Shown here in pieces: positions 4,670 through 8,643 of a DNA stretch of 8,643 nt. The notes under the pieces were generated by a model that did not search any database, was not told where the DNA came from, and worked only from the letters and a program-made list of their open reading frames with translations. The first letter of the stretch is position 1. Every line of letters starts with the position of its first letter. This stretch comes from Gammaproteobacteria bacterium (GTDB taxonomy: Bacteria > Pseudomonadota > Gammaproteobacteria > DSM-16500). The DNA is taken from assembly GCA_021323555.1 (NCBI GenBank), contig JAJONP010000081.1:1-8643 (forward strand), in the 5' to 3' direction. A program made the translations under genes and the position numbers.

Positions 4670-6260
4670 GATTTATTTTCCCCGTAAAATCTTCACGATA
4701 ATGACCACCTCGACTCTCTCGGCGACTTAATGCAGCGCATACTATCAATTCAGCCACTAAAATAATATTTCTGAGTTCGATCAAATCACGTGTAATCGCA
4801 TATTTCCAATAATATTCTTCTATCATATCTCGACGCGCTAATACTAATTTCAATTGGTCACGCAACCCTGCTTCCGTTCGGATAATACCTGCATACGAAC
4901 TCATTTCACCACGCAGCCCTCGCCAATGCACATTGAGCTGGCTGGCACGACGTAAATCTACCACACTTCTCGAATCCCAATCACGAATGGGATGTTTCAA
5001 CTGCAAAGGTCTCTCCACATCGCCTGAACTTAAACGCGCTGCGTGACGACCCATGACTGTGCCTTCAAGTAATGAATTACTCGCTAAACGATTTGCACCA
5101 TGCAACCCTGTACATGCGACTTCTCCAATACAGAGTAATCTTGCTAAATCTGTTTTACCATTCACATCCGTCAATACACCTCCACCCATATAATGCGCTG
5201 CGGGCACTACAGGAATCATGTCATGGCTTAAATCCAAGCCTACACCCAATAAAGTACGGTAAATCATGGGAAAACGCTGCTCTAAAAAATGTTTATCTAA
5301 ATGACGTATATCCAAATAAACAAAATCATCATTCCCTTGTTCAATTTCAGAAAAAACAGCGCGCGCCACCACGTCACGCGTAGCGAGCTCCATGGCTTCT
5401 GGAGAGTAACGTTGCATAAAACGTTCACCTGTTTTAGGAGAACGTAAATAAGCCCCCTCTCCTCGCAATGCTTCTGAAATTAAAAAATTATTCAGTTGAG
5501 GATGATAAAATAACGTGGGATGAAATTGATAAAATTCCATGCCAGCAACACGCGCACCTGCACGATAAGCCATCGCTACCCCATCGCCTGTTGCTACATT
5601 CGGATTAGAAGTATAGCGATATACTTTGCCCGCACCCCCCGTTGCTAATACAATAAGCTTCGCTAAAAATGTATGAATCAATTCTTGTTGTTCTGAAAGG
5701 ATATAGACACCCACTACCTCTGCCACATCCGTTTTTTGTGTGATTAAATTAATAGCCACGTGCTCTTCAAAAATAGTCACTTGAGGATATTGCTGTAACT
5801 GTTGAAGTAAAGCCGTAATGATAGCCGCACCGGTTTGATCACCCGCACGATAAATACGTTGTTTTGAATGACCTGCCTCTATCCCACACGATAATTTATT
5901 TTCTTTATCTCGATCAAATACCACACCTTGAGTGAGCAGATAATCAATACTTTGAGAGCCTTGCCCTACAATAGCCTCTACCGCTTGCGGATCACATAAT
6001 CCATCGCCTGCCGCCATCGTATCTGCAATATGTTGAGCAATATCCTCTGGTACCGCGGCTGCAATACCGCCTTGCGCATAATAACTATTCGATTCATTTA
6101 ATTTATTTTTTGTGATGAGCGCAATTTTGATATGAGGCTGTAATTTCAATAACTCCAGTATATAAGACAATCCCGCCACACCACTGCCTATCACAATAAC
6201 ATCATACTGATAACGTTGCCCACGTTGAGAAATAACCTGTTGAGAAATTATATTTTGCAT
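4653..6260 (-). CDS. nadB: L-aspartate oxidase NadB
   Basis: NadB is the FAD enzyme that oxidises L-aspartate to iminoaspartate, the substrate of NadA. The 535-residue length is normal for the family. The dinucleotide fold opens with VIVIGSGVAGLS (21-32), followed by SYYAQGGIAA (59-68), EAGHSKQRI (128-136), ATGGAGKVY (206-214), EFYQFHPT (242-249), SEALRGEGA (262-270), the ATRD arginine (R295), AAHYMGGG (354-361) and GLHGANRLASNSLLEG (385-400). The residues expected to bind FAD and substrate (E242, H247, R295, H356, R391) are present. The start overlaps the nadC stop by 13 bases (ATGCAAAATATAA) and the 3' end overlaps nadA by 17, marking a coupled operon. No sign of damage. Confidence 0.97.
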   Translation of the reverse strand: MQNIISQQVISQRGQRYQYDVIVIGSGVAGLSYILELLKLQPHIKIALITKNKLNESNSYYAQGGIAAAVPEDIAQHIADTMAAGDGLCDPQAVEAIVGQGSQSIDYLLTQGVVFDRDKENKLSCGIEAGHSKQRIYRAGDQTGAAIITALLQQLQQYPQVTIFEEHVAINLITQKTDVAEVVGVYILSEQQELIHTFLAKLIVLATGGAGKVYRYTSNPNVATGDGVAMAYRAGARVAGMEFYQFHPTLFYHPQLNNFLISEALRGEGAYLRSPKTGERFMQRYSPEAMELATRDVVARAVFSEIEQGNDDFVYLDIRHLDKHFLEQRFPMIYRTLLGVGLDLSHDMIPVVPAAHYMGGGVLTDVNGKTDLARLLCIGEVACTGLHGANRLASNSLLEGTVMGRHAARLSSGDVERPLQLKHPIRDWDSRSVVDLRRASQLNVHWRGLRGEMSSYAGIIRTEAGLRDQLKLVLARRDMIEEYYWKYAITRDLIELRNIILVAELIVCAALSRRESRGGHYREDFTGKINHANTT

Positions 6261-7132
6261 GGAAATTGGCTCTTCATAGATAAATCCACGTTACCTGCTG
6301 AGTGCGTTATTTTTCCGACTGATATAAAATCAACACCAGACTTAGCCACTAAAGCAACACTCTCAAGCGTGATATTACCTGATGCCTCTGTTGTTATTTT
6401 CCCACAGCACATCTCTACACATTCAGACATCAACTTGGGTGACATATTATCTAATAAAACACGTGAGACTTTATGCAATCCCTCTTTTAAAATAATCTTT
6501 AATTCATCTTGTGTGCGAACTTCAACAATCACAGGAAATTTTTTTACCCTATCATTAGGAAGCGTTGTAAGCGCTCTACGCATCCCACCTAATAAATCAA
6601 TATGCGTATCTTTCATCATCACAGCATCATATAACCCTAAACGATGATTCACTCCACCTCCACACTGAACAGCATATTTTTCTAAATGCCGCCAGCCAGG
6701 TGTTGTTTTTCGAGTATCTAATATTTTTGCTTTTGTTTGTTTTACTGCATCAACAAATTCTGCTGTGAATGTTGCAATCGCTGAGAGATGTTGTAAAAAG
6801 TTAAGTAGCGTTCGTTCTGCCATTAATATGGTATGTGCATATCCACTGATGGTTAAAATCACAAAGCCTGGCTCGATAACATCGCCATCCTGATAATCTG
6901 ACTGTACTTCACAATGAGTCTCTAAATGATAATCTAATTTTTGTAATACAGCATTTACTACAGATAATCCTGATAGAACAATTGGTTTTTCATGCTTGGA
7001 TATAATATTCGCGGAAGCATTTTTTATTCCTGGAAATAAGCAGCTCGTTGTTATATCACGATACGGCAAACCTAAATCTTCGGCGAGTGCCAAATCAATT
7101 AATTGTAAGTCAATAGAAGACAGTAATTGCAT
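6248..7132 (-). CDS. nadC: Nicotinate-nucleotide pyrophosphorylase (quinolinate phosphoribosyltransferase) NadC
   Basis: NadC joins quinolinate to PRPP and decarboxylates it to nicotinate mononucleotide, the last dedicated step of de novo NAD synthesis. The 294-residue protein carries AERTLLNFLQHLSAIAT (105-121), DTRKTTPGWRHLEKYAV (139-155), CGGGVNHRLGLYDAVMMK (157-174), EVRTQDEL (204-211), LLDNMSP (226-232), TEASGNIT (248-255) and SVGKITHSA (271-279). These hold the expected PRPP- and quinolinate-binding residues (R107, R141, K142, H163, R164, K174, E204, D228, H277). One departure: the common K-[DE]-N-H-I reads KDTHI (174-178). The start is nine bases after the obg stop, with a TAGGTAAGG ribosome binding site overlapping that stop, so it is in the obg transcript. 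It overlaps nadB by 13 bases. Confidence 0.96.
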   Translation of the reverse strand: MQLLSSIDLQLIDLALAEDLGLPYRDITTSCLFPGIKNASANIISKHEKPIVLSGLSVVNAVLQKLDYHLETHCEVQSDYQDGDVIEPGFVILTISGYAHTILMAERTLLNFLQHLSAIATFTAEFVDAVKQTKAKILDTRKTTPGWRHLEKYAVQCGGGVNHRLGLYDAVMMKDTHIDLLGGMRRALTTLPNDRVKKFPVIVEVRTQDELKIILKEGLHKVSRVLLDNMSPKLMSECVEMCCGKITTEASGNITLESVALVAKSGVDFISVGKITHSAGNVDLSMKSQFPCKI

Positions 7133-7141
7133 ATACCTTAC

Positions 7142-8178
<1,037 letters not shown>

Positions 8179-8182
8179 ATGC

Positions 8183-8211
8183 AAAAAAAAAGCTCCTAAA
8201 TGCGGAGCTTT
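8183..8211 (-). terminator. Rho-independent terminator between rpmA and obg
   Basis: On the minus strand, AAAGCTCC and GGAGCTTT form a perfect 8-bp stem around a 7-base loop (GCATTTA), followed by nine T residues. This is the expected form of an intrinsic terminator for a transcript coming from rpmA toward obg. It would largely separate rpmA transcription from the obg operon. Confidence 0.85.
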
Positions 8212-8223
8212 CCCTAGTGTCCT

Positions 8224-8275
8224 TTAATGGTAGGGTGGATTACGGCAAAAAACGCCTAATCCACCCTACCATTAA
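8224..8275. repeat. Palindromic repeat element with 19-bp perfect arms
   Basis: The arm TTAATGGTAGGGTGGATTA (8224-8242) is exactly complementary to 8257-8275, with a 14-base centre (CGGCAAAAAACGCC) whose GGC/GCC can extend the stem. The GTAGGGTGGATTA...TAATCCACCCTAC core resembles small palindromic elements scattered through many proteobacterial genomes. Its right arm supplies the TAA stop (8272-8274) of the rpmA remnant, so it abuts or invades that gene's end. No T-run follows on either strand. Confidence 0.9.
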
Positions 8276-8439
8276 GCAGCTGCTGTTTTTTCTGTCATAG
8301 GTTCGATATTCACACAACGCTTATGCAGCGAGCCTTTTTTTCCAAATACCACTTTACCTGCTTTCAATGCATATAAAGTATGGTCTCGACCTATACGACC
8401 TATACCCACATGATGCCCTGGATAAAAAGATGTACCGCG
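8272..8439 (-). pseudogene. rpmA: 3' remnant of rpmA (ribosomal protein L27)
   Basis: Fifty-five codons read [20 protein letters not shown] at the start, then [13 protein letters not shown], and end in TEKTAAA and TAA. This is the C-terminal two thirds of L27, normally about 85 residues, in which RGTxFHPGxNVGxGxDHTLFA is highly conserved. Immediately upstream the frame has two consecutive stops (TAA 8440-8442, TGA 8443-8445), and nothing resembling the L27 N-terminus (MAHKKAGGSTRNGRDS and following) appears in any minus frame up to the window end. Its place before obg is the normal syntenic position. Because L27 is close to essential, an intact copy must exist elsewhere or this is an assembly or recombination junction. 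The terminator at 8183-8211 would have ended its transcript. Confidence 0.8.
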
Positions 8440-8503
8440 TTATCATACAGAAAAAACGCGTCTGATCCACTCTTCCCTTTCCCTACGCTCATTTTATAAT
8501 ATT
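8440..8503. other. Non-coding junction upstream of the rpmA remnant
   Basis: These 64 bases separate the rpmA remnant from an open frame to the right. They contain one arm and the spacer of a small inverted repeat, CGCGTT (8436-8441) and AACGCG (8455-8460), and a purine-rich minus-strand stretch (GTAGGGAAAGGGAAGAG). No L27 N-terminal coding sequence is seen, and an ATG at 8490-8492 opens only a 30-codon frame that is out of register with L27. Confidence 0.5.
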
Positions 8504-8643
8504 TTATACTCCGTTTTGCATACCACGTGCTAAAGAAGATATCGCTTCATTGGGATCATTTTTTGATTCTACTACTGCTGCTGCTCCTACTGATAAACTT
8601 CCCCTTCGAGAAGAAGACCAAAGTCTCTGCCGTTCAATTCTAG
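8504..8643 (-). CDS. C-terminal end of an unidentified protein (runs off right edge)
   Basis: A minus-strand frame enters from the right edge and runs 45 codons to TAA 8504-8506. It holds an arginine/serine-rich part (RQRLWSSSRRGSLSVG), an alanine/valine run (AAAVV), then ESKNDPNEAISSLARGMQNG. I recognise no domain. It is not rplU, the gene expected upstream of rpmA. The plus strand is also open here without a start codon, so coding on the minus strand is only likely, not shown. Confidence 0.35.
   Translation of the reverse strand, partial: RIERQRLWSSSRRGSLSVGAAAVVESKNDPNEAISSLARGMQNGV

Noticed and set aside
5072..5383. 103-codon plus-strand frame
   Set aside because: Antisense shadow of nadB.
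6216..6647. 143-codon plus-strand frame
   Set aside because: Antisense to nadC, whose motifs are unmistakable across this interval.
8400..8492. 30-codon minus-strand frame starting at ATG 8490-8492
   Set aside because: No ribosome binding site, runs out of register into the L27 coding remnant, and its product resembles nothing recognised.
8466..8643. Plus-strand frame open to the right edge
   Set aside because: No usable start codon in its first 25 codons and no recognised motif; the opposite strand is at least as plausible.

Overview
The window looks like AT-rich chromosomal DNA from a gammaproteobacterium. A Legionellales-type, host-associated lineage (Legionella, Coxiella or Rickettsiella-like) is the best guess. 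This rests on a eukaryotic-type U-box (E3 ubiquitin ligase) domain in a small protein, low GC content, and a housekeeping block joining obg to the three de novo NAD genes. It is an inference; no 16S or other marker gene is present.

Almost everything recognisable lies on the minus strand. Right part (about 3359-8164): obg (ribosome-assembly GTPase), nadC, nadB and nadA form a tight operon. The nad genes overlap each other by 13 and 17 bases. Together NadB, NadA and NadC convert aspartate to nicotinate mononucleotide, the complete de novo entry into NAD. Upstream of obg are a rho-independent terminator, a perfect 19-bp-arm palindrome, and only the last 55 codons of rpmA (ribosomal protein L27). 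The usual rplU-rpmA-obg order is therefore broken just before the right edge. The last 140 bases hold the end of an unidentified minus-strand reading frame.

Left part (1-3293) is an accessory, toxin-antitoxin-rich island downstream of the nad operon. It contains a RelE/HigB-like toxin overlapping an XRE-type antitoxin (2720-3293), a decayed 5' end of a higA-type antitoxin (2603-2671), a plus-strand U-box protein (1888-2610), an AbiEi/AbiEii pair (143-1843), and the 5' end of a second, apparently functional higA copy running off the left edge (1-100). The AbiEii toxin gene is cut by an in-frame TGA, after which 72 further codons of the same frame remain open.

The most striking structure is an 85-bp direct repeat (52-136 and 2623-2707, 4 differences). 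It carries the leader, ribosome binding site and first codons of higA. The repeats bracket exactly the AbiE genes plus the U-box gene, which end 6 and 12 bases from them. The 2.5-kb segment thus looks like a cassette inserted so that a complete higA start was regenerated on one side and a stump left on the other. Inside it, a 51-bp near-perfect inverted repeat sits between the divergent abiEi and U-box genes. It may be the AbiEi operator, or a small palindromic insertion that removed the U-box gene's start codon.
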